Below are positions 27,079 to 35,008 of a DNA stretch of 64,000 nucleotides, in pieces. Position numbers and translations under genes: made by a program. Within the stretch, counting starts at the first letter, position 1, and every line of letters starts with the position of its first letter. The notes under the pieces are model-generated. The model saw nothing but the letters and a program-made list of their open reading frames with translations. It ran no database searches and was not told the DNA's origin. This DNA comes from Clostridium sp. MD294 (GTDB lineage Bacteria > Bacillota > Clostridia > Lachnospirales > Anaerotignaceae), in NCBI RefSeq assembly GCF_000364165.2, contig NZ_CP097810.1:558001-622000 (forward strand), written 5' to 3'.

Positions 27079-28863
27079 TTAATATTTGCTATCAAAATTT
27101 TGTTCTTGTTCTTCTTCAAAATTATATTCTGTAGTATCATAATCAATAGGTTTATATATTACAGTATCTTCCATTACTGTAGAACCTTTTAATTTAAACT
27201 GTGAAATTAATGACTTTAACATCTCTGACTGACTTGAAAGCTGTTCACTTGCTGCTGCACTTTGCTGTGCTGTTGCAGAGTTTGTTTGTATTACTGCAGA
27301 TATTTGTTCCATACCTAAAGTTACTTGATTAATTGCAGAAGACTGGTCACTTGATGCAACAGAAATTTTATTGATAATATTTGCTACCTCCTGAACGCCT
27401 TCTACCACTTCATTTAATGATTCTGCTGTCTGATTTGCAATTTCTTCACCATTTTTCACCGCTTTAATAGAATTTTCAATCAGCATTGCTGTGTTTTTAG
27501 ATGCCTCTGCACTTCTACCTGCCAATGTCCTTACTTCATCTGCTACTACTGCAAAGCCTTTTCCTGCTGCTCCTGCTCTTGCCGCTTCTACTGCTGCGTT
27601 TAATGCAAGTATATTTGTTTGAAATGCAATATCTTCTATTGTTTTAATTATTTTTCCAATCTCACTGGAAGAATTACTAATATCTTCCATTGCTTGTAAC
27701 ATATTTTTCATTCTGTTACTACTTTCAGATGCTTCGCTTTCCACTTGGTTCGCTTTTTGATTTGCTTGATTTGCATTTTCTGCATTTTGAGATACTTGAT
27801 TTGATATTTCTGTAATTGTTGCAGACAATTCTTCTACAGAACTTGCTTGTTCTGTTGTACCTTGTGAAAGTGCTTGAGCACCACTTGAAACTTGAGATGC
27901 ACCACTAGAAACTTGTACAGAAGACTCTGCTACTGTTTGCAATGTATCAGAAATTTTATCCACAAATTTCATTACAGAACTTTCTATACTTGAAAAATCG
28001 CCCTTAAACGGCTCTTTTGCTCTTTCAATTTTAAAATCGCCTTCTGACATTCTATGCATTATATCATCAATTTGAGTAATATATTCTGCTAATGTTGATA
28101 CGGAAGAACGAACACTATCTGCCATTTCTCCAAATTCATCTTTTGACTCATATTCTACTGTAGTATGTACATTTCCTTTTGACATTTCATCCATTGCATA
28201 CAATACTTGATTTAATGGTGTTAATATCAGTACACTTAACATTTTTATCATAATCATAGAAATGATAATACTTAATATCAATATGACAACAATTGCTAGA
28301 TAAGCCCTTGTTGCTATTACATTGGACTCGTCTACTTGTTTCTGTATCATATCCTCCTGTGCATTAACAATAGTGACTAAACCACTCTCTGCTTGACTTA
28401 AAGCAGTTTCAAATTCATTTTTATATATTGCATATGCTTGGTTATTTAATTCTTCATCATCTGAAGCAAGCAAAGAAGACATTTGTTGTTCTGAATTTGC
28501 CATTTGTTTTAAAGCATTTTCTAATCCAGAAAACAAACTGACATCAATAGAAGCATTTTGTTTATACAAAGAAATTATATTATTCAAATTTGTTGTATCT
28601 TCATTTACTTCTTGTAATTGTTGTGAAATTAAATTTAAATCACTTTCTATTAAAGCCCTCAACATATTTATTTGTACTTTTTCTAACTGTGTTTGTATTT
28701 GTTGAGAATATTTCGTATTTGGTACAGCCTTTTGTGCAAATATATTAACCTGATTATTAATATGCCTAATACTAATAAAAGCAGTAATTCCTAATACAAG
28801 CGTTGCCAATATAATTACTGCAAGACTAATCAACAACTTCATCTTTAATCTCAAATTTTTCAT
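27079..28863 (-). CDS. Methyl-accepting chemotaxis protein with four-helix-bundle sensor
   Basis: 594 aa, ATG with TGGAGG upstream. Membrane helix 10-30, then a helical extracellular 4HB_MCP-type sensor (about 32-185), helix 188-212, HAMP (about 213-265), and a signalling domain with tip [20 protein letters not shown] and [20 protein letters not shown]. Adaptation-helix Glu/Gln residues flank it. The tail is acidic. It is the first gene of a likely three-gene transcript (this receptor, Cache receptor, FMN-binding lipoprotein) with a sigma-A promoter about 210 bp upstream. Confidence 0.93.
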   Translation of the reverse strand: MKNLRLKMKLLISLAVIILATLVLGITAFISIRHINNQVNIFAQKAVPNTKYSQQIQTQLEKVQINMLRALIESDLNLISQQLQEVNEDTTNLNNIISLYKQNASIDVSLFSGLENALKQMANSEQQMSSLLASDDEELNNQAYAIYKNEFETALSQAESGLVTIVNAQEDMIQKQVDESNVIATRAYLAIVVILILSIIISMIMIKMLSVLILTPLNQVLYAMDEMSKGNVHTTVEYESKDEFGEMADSVRSSVSTLAEYITQIDDIMHRMSEGDFKIERAKEPFKGDFSSIESSVMKFVDKISDTLQTVAESSVQVSSGASQVSSGAQALSQGTTEQASSVEELSATITEISNQVSQNAENANQANQKANQVESEASESSNRMKNMLQAMEDISNSSSEIGKIIKTIEDIAFQTNILALNAAVEAARAGAAGKGFAVVADEVRTLAGRSAEASKNTAMLIENSIKAVKNGEEIANQTAESLNEVVEGVQEVANIINKISVASSDQSSAINQVTLGMEQISAVIQTNSATAQQSAAASEQLSSQSEMLKSLISQFKLKGSTVMEDTVIYKPIDYDTTEYNFEEEQEQNFDSKY

Positions 28864-29077
28864 AAAATAAATCCTCCAAGTTTAGTTTTAATATAAATTA
28901 CTCCCTTCATTCTTTACTGCCTCGATTATATTTCCTCCCTTAATTTATAAAAATTTTTTATTTATTTTTTCTGTATTTGATTTTACATAGATAGACAAAA
29001 CCCCTTTATATAAAATATTTCTTATTTTTATTTTTATGTTAATACTATTACTGCCATTTTATATTAATACCTATTTT
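28864..29077 (-). other. Leader region of the chemoreceptor transcript
   Basis: From the predicted start site near 29071 to the ATG at 28863 there are about 207 AT-rich bases. The proximal part can form a long stem from TATAAATTA and TAATTTATA enclosing two purine-rich GGGAG stretches. It shows no riboswitch consensus that I know and no ATG-started leader peptide. It may affect translation of the receptor. Confidence 0.35.
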
Positions 29078-29106
29078 AATATAACACCTTATGACAGCAT
29101 AGTCAA
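29078..29106 (-). promoter_or_regulatory. Sigma-A promoter for the chemoreceptor transcript
   Basis: Minus strand TTGACT, 17-base spacer, TATATT. It lies just downstream of the abrB-type terminator and faces the chemoreceptor genes. It is a housekeeping-type promoter, so these receptors seem not to depend only on the flagellar sigma factor. Confidence 0.7.
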
Positions 29107-29138
29107 TGATATGCAACAATGTAAAACACATTTTAACG

Positions 29139-29168
29139 AAAAAAGCGATGCCATTTTTTAGACACCGC
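29139..29168 (-). terminator. Terminator of the AbrB-type gene
   Basis: Minus-strand GC-rich hairpin GCGGTGTC / GGCATCGC (eight pairs, two G-U) with an eight-base loop, followed by six T residues; starts about 20 bases after the stop codon. Confidence 0.85.
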
Positions 29169-29187
29169 CGTGGAAAAGAATACAGAC

Positions 29188-29451
29188 TTACTCCATTACC
29201 TGCAAACCTGCAAGTGCTGCCATCTCAATGATAGAACTTTTCGCCACTTTTTTACCTTTGTAATCAATTAAATCATCCATTGCACCTGTAAAAATATCCG
29301 CAGGCTCATATTTTTTTAGTATTACTTTTTCATCGTCTACAAAAATTTCCAAAGAATCTTTTTCTTTGATGTTTAATACCCTTCGCAGTTCAATAGGCAA
29401 TACAACACGTCCTAACTCATCCACTTTTCTCACAATTCCTGTTGATTTCAT
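29188..29451 (-). CDS. AbrB/SpoVT-type transition-state regulator
   Basis: 87 aa, ATG after GGGAGG. The N-terminal swapped-hairpin DNA-binding domain reads MKSTGIVRKVDELGRVVLPI then ELRRVLNIKEKDSLEIFVDD, nearly the AbrB/Abh/SpoVT consensus. The C-terminal 35 residues are a short multimerisation tail. Such proteins are global repressors of stationary-phase and sporulation genes. It has its own promoter and terminator. Closest in length to AbrB/Abh rather than the longer SpoVT; the exact orthologue is not determinable here. Confidence 0.9.
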   Translation of the reverse strand: MKSTGIVRKVDELGRVVLPIELRRVLNIKEKDSLEIFVDDEKVILKKYEPADIFTGAMDDLIDYKGKKVAKSSIIEMAALAGLQVME

Positions 29452-29507
29452 ATTTAAAAATCCTCCCGAATAGCACCTGTTAACAATTTTTAATACCTAT
29501 CTAAATG

Positions 29508-29536
29508 AATATAACACATTTGTCAAACAATGTCAA
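29508..29536 (-). promoter_or_regulatory. Promoter of the AbrB-type gene
   Basis: Minus strand TTGACA, 17-base spacer, TATATT; near-consensus sigma-A promoter giving a leader of about 50 bases. A second TTGACA-like element lies within the spacer. Confidence 0.75.
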
Positions 29537-29633
29537 CTTTTAAAGAAACACAAACAAAAACCATTTATTTTTGTAGCAATTTTTTAAATTATGCAGAATA
29601 TATTACTATAATATATAGAGAGGATTGGTTACT

Positions 29634-30212
29634 ATGTTAAATTTTATATGGGTATTTTGCATATTATTTGGTATTTTATTTGCACTTATTACAGGAGAAA
29701 TGAGTGCTGTTTCACAAGCAGTATTATCTGGAGGTAGAGAAGCTGTTAACCTTGCTATTACTATGGCAGGTGTTGTTGCTACTTGGAGTGGTATTATGAA
29801 AATTGCAGAAAAAGGTGGTATGATTTCTACATTATCCAATCGCTTCGCTCCTGTGCTACATTTTCTTTTTCCTGAAATCCCCAGAAAAAGCAAAGCAATG
29901 CAATATATATCAGCCAATTTTATAGCTAATTTTTTAGGATTAGGTTGGGCTGCTACTCCTGCTGGTATACTTGCTATGAAAGAATTGCAAAAATATAACA
30001 AAAATAAAGATACTGCAAGCAATGCTATGTGTATTTTTATGATTATTAATATGTCATCATTACAGCTTGTTACTATCAACATACTTGCTTACAGAGCACA
30101 ATATGGTTCTGCAAATCCTGGAGAAATTATAGCTCCTAGTATTATAGCAACTTTATTTTCTACTATTATAGGCGTATTAGCTGGAAAATTATTAGAACGG
30201 AGGTGTAAATAA
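29634..30212 (+). CDS. spmA: Spore maturation protein A
   Basis: 192 aa membrane protein. ATG 29634 lies ten bases after GAGAGG; an in-frame TTG at 29625 is too close to that site. It carries the nucleoside-recognition (Gate) domain: TMAGVVATWSGIMKIAEKGG, FLFPEIPRKSKAMQYISANF and LGLGWAATPAGILAMKELQ. In Bacillus SpmA and SpmB are needed for core dehydration of the spore. The stop is directly followed by the spmB start. Confidence 0.92.
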   Translation: MLNFIWVFCILFGILFALITGEMSAVSQAVLSGGREAVNLAITMAGVVATWSGIMKIAEKGGMISTLSNRFAPVLHFLFPEIPRKSKAMQYISANFIANFLGLGWAATPAGILAMKELQKYNKNKDTASNAMCIFMIINMSSLQLVTINILAYRAQYGSANPGEIIAPSIIATLFSTIIGVLAGKLLERRCK

Positions 30213-30746
30213 TTGGTATTCTTTTTATATCTCTCTGATTTTATAATACCTGTTACTATACTATTTATTGTTGTATTTGCTTGTATAAAAAAAGTTAATA
30301 TTTATGATGCTTTTATAGAAGGTGCTTTCGACGGCTTAAAAACAGTAGTAGATATTTTACCTACACTGATAGGACTTATGGTAGCAGTAGCAGTATTACG
30401 AAGCAGTGGCTTTTTATCATTCCTAACAGATATATTAAAGCCTTTTGTACAATGGACTGGTTTTCCTGCTGAAATTATTCCTCTAAGTTTAATGCGTCTT
30501 GTTTCTTCCTCTGCTGCCACAGGGCTTTTAGTCGATTTATTTACTACATATGGTACAGACTCTTTTATAGGTAGAATTTCCTCTGTTATGATGAGTTGTA
30601 CAGAAACCGTTTTTTATACAATGTCTGTTTATTTTACTGCGGTTAAAATTACTAAAACCCGCTTTACATTAGCAGGAGCAATCATTGCTAATATTGCTGG
30701 CATTGTTGCTGCTTATTATATTACATTGTTACTTTTTGGAAAATAA
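30213..30746 (+). CDS. spmB: Spore maturation protein B
   Basis: 177 aa from a TTG directly after the spmA stop, with GGAGGTG seven bases upstream. Gate domain with about five membrane segments: YDAFIEGAFDGLKTVVDILP, LKPFVQWTGFPAEIIPLSLM, and FIGRISSVMMSCTETVFYTM. Partner of SpmA in spore maturation. The abutting order spmA-spmB matches other endospore formers, supporting a sporulating host. Confidence 0.92.
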   Translation: MVFFLYLSDFIIPVTILFIVVFACIKKVNIYDAFIEGAFDGLKTVVDILPTLIGLMVAVAVLRSSGFLSFLTDILKPFVQWTGFPAEIIPLSLMRLVSSSAATGLLVDLFTTYGTDSFIGRISSVMMSCTETVFYTMSVYFTAVKITKTRFTLAGAIIANIAGIVAAYYITLLLFGK

Positions 30747-30747
30747 A

Positions 30748-30776
30748 AAATAGTACCCTATTGGGTACTATTTTTT
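30748..30776. terminator. Bidirectional terminator between spmB and the amino-acid ABC genes
   Basis: Perfect hairpin AAATAGTACCC / GGGTACTATTT with a TATT loop and T-runs on both strands. It serves spmB on the plus strand and the convergent ABC transporter transcript on the minus strand. Confidence 0.88.
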
Positions 30777-30780
30777 AGTA

Positions 30781-31500
30781 TTATTCTCTCATATATTTCT
30801 CATATTCTTCTGCTGTTAGTTCTTCTGTAATTTTACCTGATACCATAAAAAGTACTCTATCTGAAACATCTCTTACAAATTTCTCGTCATGGCTTATAAT
30901 CAGTATTCCCATGCCTTCTTTCGCCAGATTTCTTATGATTTTGATAATATCCAACACTAAAGCAGAGTCTAGTGCTGCTGTTGGTTCATCAAAACACAAT
31001 AATTTCGGATTGGTTACACAGCTCCTTGCTATGGCTACCCTCTGCTTTTGTCCTCCTGAAAGAGAAAATGGTTTCTGTTCTAATTTATCCCCCATGTCTA
31101 GCTGTGTCAATATTTCTTTTGCTTTTAATAATGCCTGTTGTTTTGGCATTTTATACACTTCTGTTAATGCTAATGTTACATTTTCTGCTACAGTTAAATG
31201 TGGAAACAAATGATAATTTTGAAACACCATTCCTAAGTCTTTTCTTAATTCAAAAAGCTGTTGTTTCGTTGCTCTTTTGATACTTCCATTTTCCATAGAA
31301 CAGATATACTTACCATTTATTTCAATGGTACCTTTATCACATTTTTCCAAACCAGTAATACAACGCAGTACTGTTGTTTTACCTGCACCGCTTTTTCCTA
31401 CCAAACTGACTACCTCTCCAGGCTTTACTTCAAAAGAAATATCTTGTAATACTGCCACATTATCAAAGGCTTTAAAAAGCCCCTCCGCTCTCAAAAGCAT
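30781..31500 (-). CDS. Polar amino-acid ABC transporter ATPase
   Basis: 239 aa. Walker A GKSGAGKTTVLRCITG (about 35-50), Q-loop FQNYHLFPHLTVAENVTLAL, signature LSGGQKQRVAIARS, Walker B KLLCFDEPTAALDSALV and the switch His in IISHDEKF. Belongs to the GlnQ/HisP family of amino-acid importers. It is the last gene of a three-gene operon with permease and binding protein. Confidence 0.93.
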   Translation of the reverse strand: MLLRAEGLFKAFDNVAVLQDISFEVKPGEVVSLVGKSGAGKTTVLRCITGLEKCDKGTIEINGKYICSMENGSIKRATKQQLFELRKDLGMVFQNYHLFPHLTVAENVTLALTEVYKMPKQQALLKAKEILTQLDMGDKLEQKPFSLSGGQKQRVAIARSCVTNPKLLCFDEPTAALDSALVLDIIKIIRNLAKEGMGILIISHDEKFVRDVSDRVLFMVSGKITEELTAEEYEKYMRE

Positions 31501-31506
31501 ATTTTC

Positions 31507-32154
31507 CTACTCCTCATATTGTACTTTTTTCTCTATTATTTCAAATAATTTTGTTATAACATAAGTCATTACCAAATAAAGCAGTCCTGCAGCAACATAA
31601 GCAAGCAATGTATTAGCATCTCTACCTCCTGCCCCTTTTGCTACTCTTAATATATCATTTACTGCTACTACATACACAAGTGAAGTATCTTTTACCAATG
31701 TAATGACTTCATTTCCTATTGCAGGCAATGTTCTTTTGATTGCCTGTGGTAGCAATATAAAACGATAAAATTGCATCGTTTTAAATCCTAATATATTCGC
31801 CGCTTCTCTTTGTCCTTTTTCTATGGATTGTATACCAGAACGGAATATCTCACCAAAATAGGCTGCATAATTCAATCCGCAAGCTAAATATGCTGCTGGT
31901 AATCTATCAAACACAATACCTACAGAAGGTAAACCAAAAAATACTAATGCTATTTGAAGCATAAGCGGTGTACCTCTCAATACCCATATGTAAAGTTTTG
32001 CAATACTGCAAATGATTTTATTTTTAGACAATCTACAAATTGCAACTACTATTCCAAGAGGTAAAGAGATAATAAGCGTCATAGCAAATACACTCAACGT
32101 AATGCCCAATCCTCTAGATACTTCTACTATGTAACCAATCAAAGATACTAACAT
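31507..32154 (-). CDS. Polar amino-acid ABC transporter permease
   Basis: 215 aa from ATG 32154, eight bases after GAGG; a TTG at 32160 overlaps the spacer. HisM/GlnP-type: GLGITLSVFAMTLIISLPLG near the start, WVLRGTPLMLQIALVFFG, and the coupling EAA motif AANILGFKTMQFYRFILLPQ. About five membrane segments. Forms the channel with the ATPase that follows it. Confidence 0.93.
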   Translation of the reverse strand: MLVSLIGYIVEVSRGLGITLSVFAMTLIISLPLGIVVAICRLSKNKIICSIAKLYIWVLRGTPLMLQIALVFFGLPSVGIVFDRLPAAYLACGLNYAAYFGEIFRSGIQSIEKGQREAANILGFKTMQFYRFILLPQAIKRTLPAIGNEVITLVKDTSLVYVVAVNDILRVAKGAGGRDANTLLAYVAAGLLYLVMTYVITKLFEIIEKKVQYEE

Positions 32155-32172
32155 AAACAATACCTCATCTCA

Positions 32173-33012
32173 TTATTCCATAATGATGTCAGAGCCAAAC
32201 CATTTTTCAGAAATTTCTTTTGTTGTACCATTTTCTTTTAATGTGTCTAATGCTACATTAAGTGCCTCTAAAAGTTGTGTATCTTCTTTTCTAACACCAA
32301 TACCATATTCTTCTTTTCCAAAATCTTCTTCTAATATTTTATAGTTTTGTTCTCCTTTTTTAGAAACATAATAACGAATAATAACTTCATCTGCTACAAC
32401 TGCATCTGTTCTGCCCGCTTCTAAATCCATAAGACATTGGTCATTTGTTTCAAATTCCCCTAAACTTCTAAATGTTTGTGCAATTTCTGGTTTTGCATTA
32501 ATGGCATCAATCGCACTAGACTCTGCTTGTGCTGCAACTGTTTTATCTGTCAAATCTGCCAATGTATTAATATCAGAGTCTGCCATTGTTACAACAACCT
32601 GTCTATTATTCAAATAAGGTTGTGAAAATGCTACTTTTTGTTTTCTTTCTTCTGTAATGGTATAACCATTCCATATCATATCAATATTTTTATTTGCTAA
32701 TTCTGTTTCTTTCATACTCCAATCTATAGGCTGCAATTCAAAAGGTACTCCCATAATATCACTTGTTGCTTCTATCAATTCTACATCTACACCTGAAAGA
32801 TTTCCTTCTTCATCTCTAAATCCTAAAGGTGCGAAAGTATCATCTAATCCTACTACAATTTTATCATAGTCCAATGTACTTTCATTTTCTTGTGCTGTTG
32901 TCTGCTGTTGTTCGTCATCAGGCTGTTGTGTTGGCTGTTCTGAACTACCACAAGCTGCCATACCCAAAATCATCATTGTTGCCATACAAACACTTAATAT
33001 TTTCTTTTTCAT
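32173..33012 (-). CDS. Amino-acid ABC transporter substrate-binding lipoprotein
   Basis: 279 aa. Lipoprotein signal with Cys21 (ILGMAACGSS), a Gln/Asp/Thr-rich linker, then a family-3 solute-binding fold: VGLDDTFAPLGFRDEEGNLS, GVDVELIEATSDIMGVPFEL, WNGYTITEERKQKVAFSQPY. The pattern fits binding proteins for polar amino acids or cystine-like ligands; specificity cannot be read. First gene of the operon behind a strong promoter. Confidence 0.93.
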   Translation of the reverse strand: MKKKILSVCMATMMILGMAACGSSEQPTQQPDDEQQQTTAQENESTLDYDKIVVGLDDTFAPLGFRDEEGNLSGVDVELIEATSDIMGVPFELQPIDWSMKETELANKNIDMIWNGYTITEERKQKVAFSQPYLNNRQVVVTMADSDINTLADLTDKTVAAQAESSAIDAINAKPEIAQTFRSLGEFETNDQCLMDLEAGRTDAVVADEVIIRYYVSKKGEQNYKILEEDFGKEEYGIGVRKEDTQLLEALNVALDTLKENGTTKEISEKWFGSDIIME

Positions 33013-33068
33013 ATTATTTTATCCTCCCTAATGTTTCCTAATTTATGATACTGTGTTATCACATTAGC

Positions 33069-33097
33069 ATAATAAAGCAATAAAACCATTTTGTCAA
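33069..33097 (-). promoter_or_regulatory. Promoter of the amino-acid ABC operon
   Basis: Minus strand TTGACA, 17-base spacer, TATTAT, about 55 bases before the binding-protein start. Good sigma-A match. I see no T-box or SAM-type element in the short leader. Confidence 0.75.
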
Positions 33098-33197
33098 GTG
33101 CTACATTTTATTACTATATTAATATCCTCTTTTTATACTTTTACTTGTATGACATCAATAACAATTCATTATAATATAGAATAATTTCACAAAATAC

Positions 33198-33226
33198 TTG
33201 ACGAAACACCAAAAATTTCATAGAAT
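33198..33226 (+). promoter_or_regulatory. Promoter of tRNA-Arg
   Basis: TTGACG, 17-base spacer, TAGAAT, ending 17 bases before the tRNA. Position and spacing fit a stable-RNA promoter. Confidence 0.7.
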
Positions 33227-33242
33227 AATATTGCATTATTTT

Positions 33243-33316
33243 GTTCCCGTAGCTCAGCTGGATAGAGCAACCGCCTCCTAAGCGGTAGGTCGGAGGTTCA
33301 AATCCTCTCGGGAACG
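33243..33316 (+). tRNA. tRNA-Arg (anticodon CCT)
   Basis: Cloverleaf read directly: acceptor arms GTTCCCG and CGGGAAC, D-stem GCTC/GAGC, anticodon stem ACCGC/GCGGT with loop CTCCTAA (anticodon CCT, reading AGG), T-stem with TTCAAAT loop, discriminator G. CCA is not encoded. A terminator follows. It is upstream of a small accessory-looking segment. Confidence 0.97.
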
Positions 33317-33333
33317 TTATAGAATAAATTTAG

Positions 33334-33366
33334 AGGCGAATTTTATAACGAAACTCGCCTTTTATT
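33334..33366 (+). terminator. Terminator after tRNA-Arg
   Basis: Hairpin AGGCGA / TCGCCT around 15 bases, followed by TTTTATTTATT. It ends the tRNA transcript before the membrane protein gene. Confidence 0.7.
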
Positions 33367-33411
33367 TATTATGTAATAATGATATACCATGATAATAGGA
33401 GAAAAACATTT

Positions 33412-34113
33412 ATGGATAATATATTTAATAAAATTGGACTATATGAATTTTTTGGAACTTTATTGCCTGGTTTATTTTTTTTACTATCATTAATTATGAT
33501 AGATATTCCTATAGTAAAACATATTACATATCCTAATTCAGAAATTTTTAAAATAATTTCATTAGTATTATTCAGTTATATTATCGGAATTCTTCTACAC
33601 GAAATTGCTTCAATTTTTGATACAAAATTTACAAAGCTAAGATTAACGCCAAGAACAACATTTTTAAAAGAAAATGTAGTATTTAAAGACATTGAATTAG
33701 AAAATATACAAACTCACGCTAGAGAAATATTAAATACATCAGAAGGTTTTACTAACTTTTCAGATAAACATTGTAGTGCAATGTTTTTTGAGTGTAAAGC
33801 ATTTTTAGAAAATGAAAATAAAATGGCAAAAGCAGATATTTTAGATGCTTTATTTTCTATGAGTTTTACATTTATTATTTGCAATATTGCAATTTTGATT
33901 TGTGCAGCAATATTATTTGTTTATGAAATACTTCATGAATACAATTATGATACTATTAAATTTATATTCATTTTATGTTATACTATTTTATCTTGTACTA
34001 TATTTTATAAAAAAGCAAAACGATACTCAGAAATAAGAGTTAGAACTATTTTCAGACAATATATTGCTTTTAAAAAAACATTAAATTCTCAAAATAACAA
34101 AGCTTCTGTTTAA
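33412..34113 (+). CDS. Membrane protein of unknown function next to the NADAR gene
   Basis: 233 aa from ATG 33412, which follows AGGAG; an in-frame ATG at 33379 lies before that site. Two N-terminal membrane segments (about 13-32 and 45-65, with YEFFGTLLPGLFFLL), a cytoplasmic part of about 85 residues rich in charged residues, then two more membrane segments (about 142-170 and 180-196) and a basic tail. I do not recognise a named family. The layout of membrane pairs around a soluble domain resembles hypothetical proteins often met in defence neighbourhoods, which is only an impression. It precedes the NADAR gene on the same strand. Confidence 0.8.
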   Translation: MDNIFNKIGLYEFFGTLLPGLFFLLSLIMIDIPIVKHITYPNSEIFKIISLVLFSYIIGILLHEIASIFDTKFTKLRLTPRTTFLKENVVFKDIELENIQTHAREILNTSEGFTNFSDKHCSAMFFECKAFLENENKMAKADILDALFSMSFTFIICNIAILICAAILFVYEILHEYNYDTIKFIFILCYTILSCTIFYKKAKRYSEIRVRTIFRQYIAFKKTLNSQNNKASV

Positions 34114-34208
34114 AAATTTAGGTTAATCTCTTGAAATAGAGGGGAAAAATTCTCTTTAAAGTCTTATTTATCTACTCTCAGAAACTTTAGTAAATTAGGA
34201 GGATTATT

Positions 34209-34874
34209 ATGGCAAATAGACCTGTATTTGTGGTATCTCCTGATAATAGATACTGTATTCGCGAAAACATAGAATTTCAATATTTTAGTGGATTTTCAGA
34301 CAAACAAATGCAAAGAAGCATAAACAGTTTACACCAGTCCTATATACAAAAACACCCAAATCATAAACTGCTTGAAATATCCACAAAATCAGAAAATGAA
34401 TTAGGTGTAAAACTAAGTGCATTTAACCTTATGATAAAAACAAAAAACGGTAAAGAATATTCTGTTGAAACTGCTTTTCAATCTAGCAAAGTTTTTGAAA
34501 ACGGTGGTCCTTATACAGATTTATTAAATGTTTCTTCCAGAGAAGCAAAAAAAGATGCACGCTTGAAAAATAGTGGCAAAATAATTGCTTTTTGTATTAA
34601 AAATAAAACATTCAGTACAGAACCTAAAACCTATTTTTATAACTGGTTATATATCAACACATTACACCACTTACATCATGACTTAGCAACACAAATATTA
34701 GAATATAATGCTTTCACTGACATTGCTTTCAATCCACAAAAATCTATAAACTGCCAAGCAGAAGCTGCTGCTATATATGTTTCTCTGTATACACAATGTT
34801 TATTAAGAGAAGCACTCAAAAATGAAGAAACATTTTTAGATATTGTATACCCCACTTATAAAAAACAAAATTAG
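34209..34874 (+). CDS. NADAR-domain protein of the DarT1-associated antitoxin type
   Basis: 221 aa, ATG after AGGAGG. Opening MANRPVFVVSP, then LLEISTKSENELGVKLSAFN (54-73), the NADAR-like core VETAFQSSKVFENGGPYTDL (86-105), SREAKKDARLKNSGKI, YFYNWLYIN and DIAFNPQKSINCQAEAAA (171-188). I recognise this as the group annotated as DarT1-associated NADAR antitoxin; NADAR enzymes remove ADP-ribose from guanine bases in DNA. The expected partner, a DarT ADP-ribosyltransferase, is not in the neighbourhood, so this copy is solitary or paired with the membrane gene upstream. Family call from memory of the motif string. Confidence 0.8.
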   Translation: MANRPVFVVSPDNRYCIRENIEFQYFSGFSDKQMQRSINSLHQSYIQKHPNHKLLEISTKSENELGVKLSAFNLMIKTKNGKEYSVETAFQSSKVFENGGPYTDLLNVSSREAKKDARLKNSGKIIAFCIKNKTFSTEPKTYFYNWLYINTLHHLHHDLATQILEYNAFTDIAFNPQKSINCQAEAAAIYVSLYTQCLLREALKNEETFLDIVYPTYKKQN

Positions 34875-34944
34875 AAGCAACTAAACACAAATAACGAAAT
34901 TCATTTAATTTAATTGAATTATATTTTTGTTTTAATATATCATA

Positions 34945-35000
34945 ATAAAAAGCCGTTAAGAGCAAAAGAAATTTTTTACGCCCTTAACGACTTTTATTTA
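34945..35000. terminator. Bidirectional terminator between the NADAR and MATE genes
   Basis: Hairpin arms GCCGTTAAGAGC and GCCCTTAACGAC (34952-34991, with mismatch/wobble pairs) around about 16 bases; T-rich runs follow on both strands. It separates convergent genes. Confidence 0.75.
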
Positions 35001-35008
35001 TGACATTT

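Noticed and set aside
33243-34874. tRNA-Arg as attachment site of an integrative element
   Set aside because: No integrase gene and no repeat of the tRNA 3' end were found downstream in the window; the nearby genes may still be acquired.
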